A stretch of DNA of 64,000 bases from Segetibacter sp. 3557_3 (GTDB taxonomy: Bacteria; Bacteroidota; Bacteroidia; Chitinophagales; Chitinophagaceae). The position numbers and the translations under genes are program-made. The notes under the pieces were generated by a model. The model worked only from the letters and a program-made list of their open reading frames with translations, ran no database searches and had not been told where the DNA came from. Positions 52,853-61,373 of this stretch are shown here, piece after piece. How positions within the stretch are numbered: the first letter of the stretch is position 1; every line of letters starts with the position of its first letter. The DNA is taken from assembly GCF_004354985.1 (NCBI RefSeq), contig NZ_SMSK01000005.1, positions 186,001 to 250,000 on the forward strand, written 5' to 3'.

Positions 52853-53788
52853 TTATGCCTGAAGCATTGCTTTTTCCTCCTGCCATTTACGACGTCCGTA
52901 GCCGGGTATTACATGTCTTTCGCTGTGGTAAGAAGATCTAACCAATGGACCACTCTCAACATAGTCGAAGCCGAGGCTATAACCGATTTCCTTTAGCTCT
53001 GCAAATTCTGCAGGCGGAACAAAGCGCTGTACCGGAAGGTGCTTTTTTGTGGGTTGCAGATATTGGCCGAGGGTAAGCACATCAACACCCGCTGCAACAA
53101 GGTCCTCCATACTTTGGACCACTTCTTCTTTGTTTTCGCCAAGACCTAACATGATACCGGTTTTGGTACGCATGCCGCCCTGCTTTAATACTTTAAGTAC
53201 TTCTATGCTGCGACGATATTTTGCCTGTATGCGAACCTGCCTGGTAAGCCGCTCAACGGTTTCCATGTTGTGGCTAACCACATCGGGTGCAGCGTCGATG
53301 ATGCGTTGTATATTTTCTACCTGGCCCTTAAAATCGGGGATCAGGGTTTCGAGTGTAGTATCGGGATTTAAGGCCTTAATTGCTTTAATAGTATTGAACC
53401 AGATGATCGAACCACCGTCTTTGATTTCGTCCCTGTCGACGCTGGTAACAACAGCATGCTTTACCCGCATAAGGTTTATGGCTTCGGCAACGCGTTGCGG
53501 CTCATCCCAATCGAGCGGGTCGGGGCGACCTGTAGCAACGGCACAAAAACCACAACTACGGGTACAGGTATTACCAAGGATCATAAAAGTTGCTGTGCCC
53601 TCGCCCCAGCACTCGCCCATGTTAGGGCAGTTGCCGCTTTCGCAAATGGTGTGTAATTTATGGGTATCGACAAGCCCGCGAACGTGCTTATAGCTCTCTC
53701 CGATTGGAAGTTTAACCCTTAGCCAATCTGGCTTTTTTACTTTTGCGGCTGGTTCTTCAACCCGAGCAACGACCGGAGTATCTATCAT
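52853..53788 (-). CDS. lipA: Lipoyl synthase
   Basis: Radical-SAM enzyme that inserts two sulfurs into octanoyl-lipoyl domains, 311 residues. Both iron-sulfur clusters are intact: auxiliary cluster [14 protein letters not shown] (C49, C54, C60) and radical-SAM [10 protein letters not shown] (C75, C79, C82). The C-terminal SSYHSERH provides the serine ligand of the auxiliary cluster. [18 protein letters not shown] and [12 protein letters not shown] are family landmarks. It is a single gene with the start at ATG 53788. Confidence 0.97.
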   Translation of the reverse strand: MIDTPVVARVEEPAAKVKKPDWLRVKLPIGESYKHVRGLVDTHKLHTICESGNCPNMGECWGEGTATFMILGNTCTRSCGFCAVATGRPDPLDWDEPQRVAEAINLMRVKHAVVTSVDRDEIKDGGSIIWFNTIKAIKALNPDTTLETLIPDFKGQVENIQRIIDAAPDVVSHNMETVERLTRQVRIQAKYRRSIEVLKVLKQGGMRTKTGIMLGLGENKEEVVQSMEDLVAAGVDVLTLGQYLQPTKKHLPVQRFVPPAEFAELKEIGYSLGFDYVESGPLVRSSYHSERHVIPGYGRRKWQEEKAMLQA

Positions 53789-53939
53789 GATGAGGAGGTA
53801 GTGTGGTGAATGTTCTATAGTACAAACCTGATGTTACAACCATAAACCATTACAGTAACAGCTGCTTTACAAGCTTTCACACGGCAAAAATACGAGAGTT
53901 TCCGGTACGAATTCCGGCAGAGATTTCCAGAAGGGAACA

Positions 53940-54749
53940 TTACCTGCGCCTTCCGAATACGATAGCAGCGTAGGCGTTTAAGAACAATTGTCGTTGTTTT
54001 TGCAGCAAGAGTATGGGCATTTTTTGAGAATAATATTCGGCGTGTACACCAACTTCAACAGCACTGACCATTTCGTTATACCGGCCATAGTCGAAGCGCA
54101 TCCCCACTTTTGCATAAAGGCCAGGAACAAACTTGAGTTCATTGAAGCCTTTACCTAAGCCAGATGCACCGTTAATGACACTTGGGTTCAGGAAAACCGA
54201 GTCGTTGTCGTTATACTTAACATCTGAACGTTTGCCGGTGCGGCTATCACTGATGTCGAGGAAGTATGGTTTGAGCAACCCGGCACTAAATCCACCGCCA
54301 TATAAGGCAGTAACGGCTACACCGTTTTTATTGCCTTTTCCACCAATCAAGCGTTGTTGCCCAATGCCAAGTTTGGCATAATAGAAGTTATTGATTTTAC
54401 CATATATAAAAGGATTACCCACCAGTAAACCAAACGCATCTCCCCTGCTAAGTTTCTCTTCTTTGTCGTGTTTTCTTTCACCTATTTCGAGGCTGTAAAG
54501 ATTTGTTTTGGTTGGCGTTTTAAGCCTGCCAAGTTCGTAGAATGCACCGTATCCGTCGGAGGTAAGTTTAAGCCCAAAAACGCTTTGTTTATGAAAGATT
54601 AACGCGCCTTCTTCCTCTTGTTTTATCAATTGATTAACCTTCTCTTTGCGATCATTCTTCTTTTGCTGCCGGCTGCTGATGGTCCTGTCCTGCGAAAAAC
54701 TCACAACGACAACCAGGCTGCAAAGGGTGACCAGAATTATCTTCTTCAC
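53940..54749 (-). CDS. Hypothetical exported, probably outer-membrane, protein
   Basis: A 269-residue protein. Signal peptide (MKKIILVTLCSLVVVVSFSQ) followed by a basic stretch (SSRQQKKNDRKEKVNQLIKQ), then alternating amphipathic strands with many Tyr, Gly and Phe, ending in AAIVFGRRR. This looks like a small outer-membrane barrel, but I do not recognise the family. The start must be the GTG at 54749, because a stop lies two codons further upstream with no ATG. It is divergent from the OsmC gene across 44 bp. Confidence 0.8.
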   Translation of the reverse strand: MKKIILVTLCSLVVVVSFSQDRTISSRQQKKNDRKEKVNQLIKQEEEGALIFHKQSVFGLKLTSDGYGAFYELGRLKTPTKTNLYSLEIGERKHDKEEKLSRGDAFGLLVGNPFIYGKINNFYYAKLGIGQQRLIGGKGNKNGVAVTALYGGGFSAGLLKPYFLDISDSRTGKRSDVKYNDNDSVFLNPSVINGASGLGKGFNELKFVPGLYAKVGMRFDYGRYNEMVSAVEVGVHAEYYSQKMPILLLQKQRQLFLNAYAAIVFGRRR

Positions 54750-54769
54750 TTTGTATTACGTTTGTACGG

Positions 54770-54777
54770 TAAATTTA
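54770..54777. promoter_or_regulatory. Symmetric near-consensus -7 element between divergent genes
   Basis: TAAATTTA is its own reverse complement and differs from TAnnTTTG by one base in each direction. For the OsmC gene a TTTG at 54750-54753 lies 16 nt upstream. It could serve either gene or both. Confidence 0.3.
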
Positions 54778-54793
54778 TATAAAAAATACTTCA

Positions 54794-55207
54794 ATGACTT
54801 CACAAGTAATTTACGAAGGAAACCTGCGGACGGTTGCTACACATCTTCAAAGCGGCACCAGGATTGAAACGGATGCGCCCACAGATAACCAGGGTAAAGG
54901 AGAACGTTTTTCACCCACCGACCTCGTGGCAACGGCCCTCGGAAACTGTATGATGACGGTAATGGGAATTAAGGCAAGGGACATGGATGTAGACTTAAGC
55001 GGCACCTCGATTGATATTACAAAAATTATGGCCTCCGAACCCCGGAGAATCAGTGGGATAAAGGCTTTCGTACATTTTCCGGCCGGCGTTAAGGCCGATG
55101 AAAAAACCAAAGCAATACTGGAACGCACGGCAAGAACCTGCCCGGTTTTTCAAAGCCTTCACCCCGATCTTGAACAGGATATTCAATTTGAATGGGCAGC
55201 CGGGTAA
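54794..55207 (+). CDS. OsmC family protein
   Basis: Predicted hydroperoxide-reducing protein of 137 residues. The two redox cysteines are placed as in the family: ALGNCMMTVMG (C52) and ERTARTCPVFQSL (C116). The N-terminal Arg/Glu region (ERFSPTDLVATALG) also fits. It acts in the cytosol, probably against organic peroxides. It is a single gene; a candidate promoter element lies 17 bp upstream. Confidence 0.93.
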   Translation: MTSQVIYEGNLRTVATHLQSGTRIETDAPTDNQGKGERFSPTDLVATALGNCMMTVMGIKARDMDVDLSGTSIDITKIMASEPRRISGIKAFVHFPAGVKADEKTKAILERTARTCPVFQSLHPDLEQDIQFEWAAG

Positions 55208-55422
55208 TTATTCGGGTACAGTAAAACGTTCGTTCATTTTATAACCAACCCTGCTCAGGAGCCATTGTAACATTTAAACTTTTGCATATCGTTAGGAAGT
55301 AAAGACGCGTTTACCGGTGATGAAATGTACTTTTCAGGAGTAACCATCCTGGTTTAAGCGAATTAGCGTGCAGACGCTGCAGGCATGAGCAACCGGCTGC
55401 CTCAAAATAAATTACTCCGGCA

Positions 55423-56700
55423 TTAGCCCCGTTGTGTTTTAAGGATTGCAGTTCCGACGGCGCATTCAAGACATCGTTTTGGATCGCAGTACATGTTTTT
55501 AAGCTCAATCAGCGCCTGGCTTTCTAACGCATTTGCATTAGAAACGCCATTTTGCGCCCACTTTTTCACCACTTCATTTTGCTCGGGTGGCAATTCTGCA
55601 AGCCAGGCAACTGCCTTAAGTTTATACGACTCTTCTTTGGTATGGCTGCCATAGGCAAACAACACCGGAATGATGCCGTTGATAATGATGTTTTGGATCA
55701 TCTGTTTGCCAATGGGTTTATGGCGGTAATCTTGTCCGTCATCGATGGTATAGTGGTAATGCCAGAAGTCATTTGGTGTTACTTCCAACAATTTACACAC
55801 CTGGCTTAGTGTTTCGGCCTCCCGTATTTGTGCAAAAAGGTGTAAAGACTGGTGAATGATCATAGCCAGTTGGGCAAGCCGAAGGGTTGGAAAATTTGCC
55901 GGCCGCATTCGCAGGAAAAACGGCTTTTTAGTTGTTGGCTGCAACTGGTATTTATTTTTTAAAAACCGATATTCGCGTTGCAGAAGTTGCTGATAATCGC
56001 CCTCGAGCTTATCGTTGAGAAGTCCTGCTTGTCCGAGCAGTAATCCCTCGAGCTGGTGTATCTGGTTTTTGTGCCTGCCGAGGATGTTCACCGGGATACT
56101 TCGTGCCATAGATTCGAAGATTTCCGTATTGACCTTTGCACCAAAACTCCGGGCCAGCATCCACCAGAAAACTTCCTCCCAGTGATTATTAGCAGCTTTC
56201 AGCAAGTTGATAACCCCTGATGCTTTACGCTGCAATCGTTCAACAACAAGCCGCTCTTTCCAGGCCACCCACGCGAGTGGGGCAATGGCGGGCAGATGTG
56301 GCTGGCTTGCAACGAAACCGGGAGAAAACATAAGCCCCTCGTAGCGTGCAAGCAAAACCCGGGGCACCCTTGAACCCAGGCATAAAGTCGGCAAAACAGC
56401 ACCATGTGCGTCGGTAACTTCAGCATCATGCTCCCAAACAACATGCAGGATGATATTGCTATAATTTGAATCGTTGGTATGGCCGTGTGTGTGCCAATCG
56501 GAAGATTTTATGTGCAACTCTATATTGCCGATCCAGGTAGTACCACTAATCAGCAGCTTTCCATTAAGAAAATCAGGGCCCTGGTCGGTATTGTGATTTC
56601 CCTGGTGTATTACGTGTAGCTGTTCACCTTGTTCTGTTACAAGCGCCGAAGTGTTGAAGTATTGGAATTGCCAGATAAACTGGAGCAAACGTTCTGTCAT
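55423..56700 (-). CDS. DUF2851 family protein
   Basis: A 425-residue protein with DUF2851 landmarks: LLQFIWQFQYFNTSALVTEQG, NTDQGPDFLNGKLLISG, GNIELHIKSSDWHTHGHTND, YSNIILHVVWEHD, and the late ECAVGTAIL. The C-terminal CDPKRCLECAVG cysteines could bind a metal. The family is nearly restricted to Bacteroidota and related phyla, and its function is unknown. It may lie at the end of a maf-UbiA-kdsC-DUF2520 gene row, but the 272-bp gap to maf argues for its own promoter. Confidence 0.9.
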   Translation of the reverse strand: MTERLLQFIWQFQYFNTSALVTEQGEQLHVIHQGNHNTDQGPDFLNGKLLISGTTWIGNIELHIKSSDWHTHGHTNDSNYSNIILHVVWEHDAEVTDAHGAVLPTLCLGSRVPRVLLARYEGLMFSPGFVASQPHLPAIAPLAWVAWKERLVVERLQRKASGVINLLKAANNHWEEVFWWMLARSFGAKVNTEIFESMARSIPVNILGRHKNQIHQLEGLLLGQAGLLNDKLEGDYQQLLQREYRFLKNKYQLQPTTKKPFFLRMRPANFPTLRLAQLAMIIHQSLHLFAQIREAETLSQVCKLLEVTPNDFWHYHYTIDDGQDYRHKPIGKQMIQNIIINGIIPVLFAYGSHTKEESYKLKAVAWLAELPPEQNEVVKKWAQNGVSNANALESQALIELKNMYCDPKRCLECAVGTAILKTQRG

Positions 56701-56972
56701 ATCAGGAAGCCCGTTGATTGAACTTCATGAAATATAAACAAGAAATCAGCGAAATCAAAACTATAGCCTGGGCGTTAACCCAAGTAAGTGGCAGCATTGA
56801 AACAACAGATTGCTTCAAACGTGTCAGGCTCAGAAGAGTTACTGCACGAATAAACATAGCTGCGCAGGAGAAACAACAATTTCAAGGGTTCTTATACCTG
56901 TTGGAATAAACTTTTGATAAATGAGCGAGAATCTGTCCCGGGTTACGGCTATAAACATAGCCGCGTTTGGCT

Positions 56973-57563
56973 CTATAGTACACCCAACTTGCCGAGTTCG
57001 GCAACAACACGGCTAACCGGTAAGCCCATGACATTATAGAAATCGCCATTGATCGACTTGATCCCAACCACCCCTATCCACTCCTGGATGGCATACCCGC
57101 CCGCTTTGTCGTATGGAGAGAACTTTTCAACATAGTATTCAATCTGTTCGGAGGTGAGCTCGTTAAATGTGACATCCGTTTTTTCTGAGAAGCAGACCTC
57201 ACCCGTATGATTGGTAATCACTACCCCCGTGATCACGGAGTGGGTTTTCCCTGAAAGTGAATTTAGCATTTCGATTGCCTCCTTTCGATTTTCCGGCTTG
57301 TTGATCACCTGGCCATCAAGTACCACAATGGTATCTGCAGCAAGGATGGTATTTGTTTTATGTTGCTGGTGAAAGGCGGCATCGAGGTATTGATCTACCT
57401 GGCGGGCTTTATTCCGCGCTACATAAATGGGCACTTCCTCTACAGGCAGATCCTTTGGAAAGGACTCATCGGTACTTCTTGATACAACTTTAAATGCTAC
57501 TTCTGCCCATTCCAGGAGCATTTTTCTACGTGGCGACTGGGAGGCAAGAATAATATTTTCCAT
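56973..57563 (-). CDS. maf: Maf family nucleoside triphosphate pyrophosphatase
   Basis: House-cleaning enzyme of 196 residues that hydrolyses dTTP/UTP or modified nucleotides. ILASQSPRRKMLLEW is the N-terminal Maf motif, ILAADTIVVLDGQVINKP holds the catalytic Asp, and SPYDKAGGYAIQEWIG and INGDFYNVMGLPV are the C-terminal motifs. The DTIV...KAGGYAIQ combination favours the YhdE-type (dTTP/UTP) subgroup. It is on the same strand as the UbiA gene, 152 bp downstream. Confidence 0.95.
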   Translation of the reverse strand: MENIILASQSPRRKMLLEWAEVAFKVVSRSTDESFPKDLPVEEVPIYVARNKARQVDQYLDAAFHQQHKTNTILAADTIVVLDGQVINKPENRKEAIEMLNSLSGKTHSVITGVVITNHTGEVCFSEKTDVTFNELTSEQIEYYVEKFSPYDKAGGYAIQEWIGVVGIKSINGDFYNVMGLPVSRVVAELGKLGVL

Positions 57564-57715
57564 CTGATTGCTTTGTTAGTGTTAAGTTGGCTGAACCATA
57601 ATCAGGACACCTGGATAAGCGTAGTTAAAACAATTGTGCCCTACAAAGACTCACATGCCTGCTAACCTGCTTTCGGCAACTCCCTAAAGGTGAAACTATT
57701 GCCCTTGTACTGTGC

Positions 57716-58654
57716 TCAGAGGTATATTCTAAAAAACACCATTGACAATATGCCGGTGAACATAACAATCTTAATCCACGAGCTGAGTTGATGATAATCA
57801 GCGCTGGTTCTAGCGGTAAAAAGCTTCCTGAATATCAACAAAAGCGGAACGATAACGAACAGAATACAATAGATGGCACTGAACCACCACCTGAACTGAA
57901 GCACATAAAATTGTACGATCAATAAAGCCGCCATTAATACAATCATCCATACCGCAACAAAGACCTTTGAGACGTTAATGCCCCAAACTATGGGCATAGT
58001 GCGGCAGCCATAGCGGCGATCACCTTCTATATCTTCCATGTCTTTTACAACTTCCCGAATTAAACTAATCACAAAAGCAAAGCCCGCATATAAGAAGGTG
58101 ATACGGGTGATCTTTTCCGTGTAGGAACCCGTGTCGATGGTTTGAAGCAGGTTGCTTGTCTCTGCCCAGGTAATTACCAGGATAACCCAGGCCGTGAGCA
58201 ATGAGATTACGACATTGCCTGACAACAACTTTTTTTTGAGCGAGATCGAGTATAAGAAAAGGAGGAGTACACAACCGAGGTTTGCGATCGTAATAAACCG
58301 CGCGCTTGTAAGCCAATCGACGAAAAAGGAAAGTAAAACGCCAAGCAGGCTAAACAATAAGTGCCACAAAATGACTGACCTCCTGTTTATTATTTTGTCA
58401 ACTACCAGCTTATCGGGTTTGTTTACCCTATCGATGTTGAGATCGAAGTAGTCGTTAATGATATAACCCGCTGCCGCAATCAGCACCGAAGCAGCGGCAA
58501 GTGCAAGAAAATAAATGCCGCTAATATTGGGCACGACACCTGCGGCTTCAAATACCGGGTGAACTATGCAATAAACAAACAGCAACTGCGTAATGGCAAT
58601 AAAAACCAGATTCGGCCAGCGAATCAAACGCATAAAAGCGGAAAGAAGTTTCAA
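57716..58654 (-). CDS. UbiA family prenyltransferase
   Basis: Integral membrane prenyltransferase of 312 residues with about eight helices. The two Asp-rich motifs are NDYFDLNIDRVNKPDK (first) and KDMEDIEGDRRYGCRTMP (second). In Bacteroidota related proteins are annotated as geranylgeranylglycerol-phosphate transferases, but the acceptor cannot be read. The longest plausible start is TTG 58654 (MKLLSAFMRLIRWPNL). An ATG at 58633 would remove seven residues and leave the first helix intact. It is 53 bp downstream of the KdsC-like gene, probably co-transcribed. Confidence 0.92.
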   Translation of the reverse strand: MKLLSAFMRLIRWPNLVFIAITQLLFVYCIVHPVFEAAGVVPNISGIYFLALAAASVLIAAAGYIINDYFDLNIDRVNKPDKLVVDKIINRRSVILWHLLFSLLGVLLSFFVDWLTSARFITIANLGCVLLLFLYSISLKKKLLSGNVVISLLTAWVILVITWAETSNLLQTIDTGSYTEKITRITFLYAGFAFVISLIREVVKDMEDIEGDRRYGCRTMPIVWGINVSKVFVAVWMIVLMAALLIVQFYVLQFRWWFSAIYCILFVIVPLLLIFRKLFTARTSADYHQLSSWIKIVMFTGILSMVFFRIYL

Positions 58655-58707
58655 ATACGGTGTTTAAACCGGCAAGTTAGCAAATGGTTCAGCAGTGCCT
58701 TTGAATA

Positions 58708-59229
58708 TTATTGTGAGCGGATGGTAGTGTCCTCTGCCCAGTGCCCACGAACTTTCAAGACCTTTTCAATAACGTCGCGACCACATCCAAAACCGCCATT
58801 GATAGGCGAAATGTATTTTGAAACAGCTTTGATTTCCCCTACCGCATCCGCGGGGCAACAAGGCAGACCCACCTGCTCCATTACTTCAACATCCGGGATA
58901 TCATCGCCCATAAATAATACCTCTTCGTAACGCCGTTGTTGCTCCTGTAAAAACTTGTCGAGACAGGCCAGCTTGTTTTGAACAGACATAAAAACGTGCC
59001 TGATACCCAGCTTATGCAGGCGATCTTCAACGTCGGGGGAATTGCCGCCAGAGATGATGGCTACGGTATAATTCCGTTTTACCGCAAGCTGAAGGGCATA
59101 GCCATCTTTTATATTCATACGCCGCGCCATTACACCGGCAGGTAGAATAAGCAATGTTCCATCGGTAAGTACCCCATCGATGTCGAATACCAACGTTGTT
59201 ATTGATTTAAATATCCCGAGAACATTCAT
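58708..59229 (-). CDS. KdsC-type HAD phosphatase (3-deoxy-manno-octulosonate-8-phosphatase-like)
   Basis: HAD-superfamily C0 phosphatase of 173 residues. VFDIDGVLTDGTLLI holds the catalytic Asp pair, AIISGGNSPDVEDRLHKLGI is motif II, and VLFMGDDIPDVEVMEQVGLPCCPADA is motif IV. The length and lack of a cap domain match KdsC, which makes Kdo for lipopolysaccharide. No other Kdo gene (kdsA, kdsB, kdsD) is in the window, so the substrate is inferred from the family only. Confidence 0.9.
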   Translation of the reverse strand: MNVLGIFKSITTLVFDIDGVLTDGTLLILPAGVMARRMNIKDGYALQLAVKRNYTVAIISGGNSPDVEDRLHKLGIRHVFMSVQNKLACLDKFLQEQQRRYEEVLFMGDDIPDVEVMEQVGLPCCPADAVGEIKAVSKYISPINGGFGCGRDVIEKVLKVRGHWAEDTTIRSQ

Positions 59230-59377
59230 GGATGAACGGTATTTCAGTTTTGAAAATATTGAATTCAGATTCTACCCGGTATTCACCTGCTGAACCCTGG
59301 TTCAGGCTGCCCGGAACTCCGGGAGCTATTAAGCAAAAGTATTGGAAAACAAGCCGGAATTGGCCTGTTCATCATGG

Positions 59378-60166
59378 TTAGCCAGCGTTAACAGCATTAA
59401 CAAGCTTGTGCTGGTGCGTGGTAATACTCTGGCTCATGGAGGCATAGATGGTTTGTATTGCAGGGTAGCCAGAGAGCAGCTGCAGGTGTTTTTCGATGGT
59501 TGCCTGATCTCCCCGGGAAGCTGGGCCTGTTTGGAGTAGTGCCGGGGAAGCCTGGCTTATCCTGCCTGCAATCTCCGAAATAAGGGGAACCAGGCTTTTA
59601 AAATCAAGCGCTTCGGCAATGCAATATCGCTCGGTAAGTGCATATAAATGATTGGTGAAGTTAGATGCGATAACCGCGGCCACATGGGTTTTGAGCCGCT
59701 CCTCGTCATCCGCTACACGTACACCGGCGGCCCAGGTGCCCGCGAATAACGTAAGCACCTCTATTGTATGCGGGTTGCTGCCGTTAACGAGCACCGGGAT
59801 GGGTGGCAGGCGGTCAACATCTTTACGCAGGCTTTGTAGCGGGTATACAACCCCGAAGTTATCTCCCGTTTGCTGAAGTACATCCATTGCTACAGAACCT
59901 GCTGTATGCACAACGATCTTATTAAGTAGACCTAATTGCTTTGCTACTGCTGCAACCTGGTTGTCGCTGACTGCAATGATATAGATTTCGCCCTCCCTAC
60001 TTATTTCTTCCACGCCTTCCGCAGCAACCGTGCTCAGTTCAGCCGCCAGCCTGGTTGCCTCGCCCCTGTTCCTCGACACGACCTGGTGTATTTCATGACC
60101 TCCTTGGCACACTACTTTACCCAGCACCGTAGCCACATTGCCCGAGCCTATTATTACAACTTTCAT
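59378..60166 (-). CDS. Rossmann-like / DUF2520 domain protein
   Basis: A 262-residue protein with an N-terminal NAD(P)-binding fold (VVIIGSGNVATVLGKVVCQGG) and a C-terminal DUF2520 helical domain (about 130-255, with VAAVIASNFTNHLYALTERYC and GPASRGDQATIEKHLQLL). It looks like a distant ProC/ketopantoate-reductase-type dehydrogenase. The substrate is unknown. It heads a same-strand row with the KdsC-like, UbiA and maf genes, and is divergent from the alpha/beta hydrolase gene 25 bp away. Confidence 0.9.
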   Translation of the reverse strand: MKVVIIGSGNVATVLGKVVCQGGHEIHQVVSRNRGEATRLAAELSTVAAEGVEEISREGEIYIIAVSDNQVAAVAKQLGLLNKIVVHTAGSVAMDVLQQTGDNFGVVYPLQSLRKDVDRLPPIPVLVNGSNPHTIEVLTLFAGTWAAGVRVADDEERLKTHVAAVIASNFTNHLYALTERYCIAEALDFKSLVPLISEIAGRISQASPALLQTGPASRGDQATIEKHLQLLSGYPAIQTIYASMSQSITTHQHKLVNAVNAG

Positions 60167-60191
60167 CTATTTTTGAGTTGAATTGACCCAA

Positions 60192-61070
60192 ATGAAATTA
60201 GCACAAAGAATTATAATCAGGTACTACGTCAATAAGATTAGAACGCTTGCGCTGATATCACCCCGAAGAGCTGCCGAAGAAGCATTCAGGCTCTTCTGCA
60301 CGCCTTACAGCAAACGAAAAGTTCACAAGGCGCCGGCCATTTTTGAAAAAGCAAACAAGCTTTCCTTTGCTCTTGGCCAGTTTACCATTAATGGATTCAG
60401 ATGGCAGCCACGGGAACATGCAAATGGTAAGAAAATCCTGATCTGCCATGGCTTCGACAGCAGGAGCTATAAGTTCGACCGGTATATTGATCCATTGCTG
60501 AATGAAGGATTTGAAGTACTTGCCTTTGATGCCCCTGCACATGGAACAAGCACCGGAAGCACCGTAAATGCGAACCAATACCGCGACATGGTGCTTGAAA
60601 TTAACAACCGTTATGGACCCATAGATGGTATAATGGCCCATTCTTTTGGATGTATTGCTGTTGCGCTTGCCATTGAGCAACTGGAAAACAATACCGAAAA
60701 ACGTCTTGTGTTGGTGGCCCCGGCTACGGAAACTACCCGCGCGATTAACACCTTCCTGAGTTATGTACCTGTAAGCCTGCGTGTTCGCGAAGAATTTGAA
60801 AAGATTATTGAGGAGCTTGGTGGAAACCCTGCATCCTGGTTTTCGGTGAGCCGTGTGATACAACAAATTAAAACCCCTACGCTTTGGGCACACGACCAGG
60901 AAGATCCTGTTACCCCGTATGAAGACATGAAACACCTCGTTGATAAAAACCTTTCGCACCTGCAATTCGAAATTACCCGGGGTCTTGGACACAGCAATCT
61001 TTATAAAGACAGCCGGGTTGCCAAAAGAATCGTTTCGTTTTTAAGCGAATTGAAACAAAAAACGGCTTAA
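60192..61070 (+). CDS. Alpha/beta hydrolase
   Basis: Cytosolic or membrane-associated hydrolase of 292 residues. The oxyanion HGFDSRSYKFDRYI, nucleophile elbow MAHSFGCIAVALA (S151), acid in WAHDQEDPVTPYEDMK and His in GLGHSNLYKDSRV give a full triad. A basic N-terminal stretch (about 1-50) precedes the fold. The ATG at 60192 is preferred over a TTG three codons upstream. Specific activity is unknown. It is separated from the divergent DUF2520 gene by 25 bp. Confidence 0.88.
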   Translation: MKLAQRIIIRYYVNKIRTLALISPRRAAEEAFRLFCTPYSKRKVHKAPAIFEKANKLSFALGQFTINGFRWQPREHANGKKILICHGFDSRSYKFDRYIDPLLNEGFEVLAFDAPAHGTSTGSTVNANQYRDMVLEINNRYGPIDGIMAHSFGCIAVALAIEQLENNTEKRLVLVAPATETTRAINTFLSYVPVSLRVREEFEKIIEELGGNPASWFSVSRVIQQIKTPTLWAHDQEDPVTPYEDMKHLVDKNLSHLQFEITRGLGHSNLYKDSRVAKRIVSFLSELKQKTA

Positions 61071-61373
61071 GCCCGAAGCGAACCCAGGAGCAAATCCGTT
61101 TTTAACGTAATGTGTTTGTTGGCTTAATTCTTATAATCTTATCATTGTACGAGGTTTGCAGGTACCTTGGGTTTCATTGTTCCAAACCTGCCTCCCCCAA
61201 AACCAAAAATCTTGCTTTATACACTTATACTGTAATATTGCAACGGCAGCACAAGCCTGCCGCTTTAAAATTATACGGTAACATCGCGCACCGGCCGCCC
61301 GGCTAGCTATAGCGGGCAGCGGCTGATCCACAACGAACAACAGCCGGTAACTTAAAATTATCTGAACGAAAGA
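61071..61373. other. Intergenic region upstream of topA
   Basis: About 300 bp with no gene. CGGCAG (61244-61249) can pair with CTGCCG (61257-61262), followed by CTTTAAAATTA. This may be a weak terminator of the hydrolase gene. No exact TAnnTTTG box is seen before topA; TAATATTG at about 61232 is the nearest. Confidence 0.45.

Noticed and set aside
53049-53693. 214-codon plus-strand frame inside lipA
   Set aside because: Antisense shadow of a highly conserved gene; sequence is low-complexity in Ser/Thr/Arg with no domain.
56727-56909. 60-codon plus-strand frame (MKYKQEISEIK...) between maf and DUF2851
   Set aside because: Possible small peptide, but with no conserved feature, promoter box or context; not reported as a gene.
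60258-60992. 244-codon minus-strand frame opposite the alpha/beta hydrolase
   Set aside because: Antisense shadow; the plus strand carries a complete hydrolase triad and family order.
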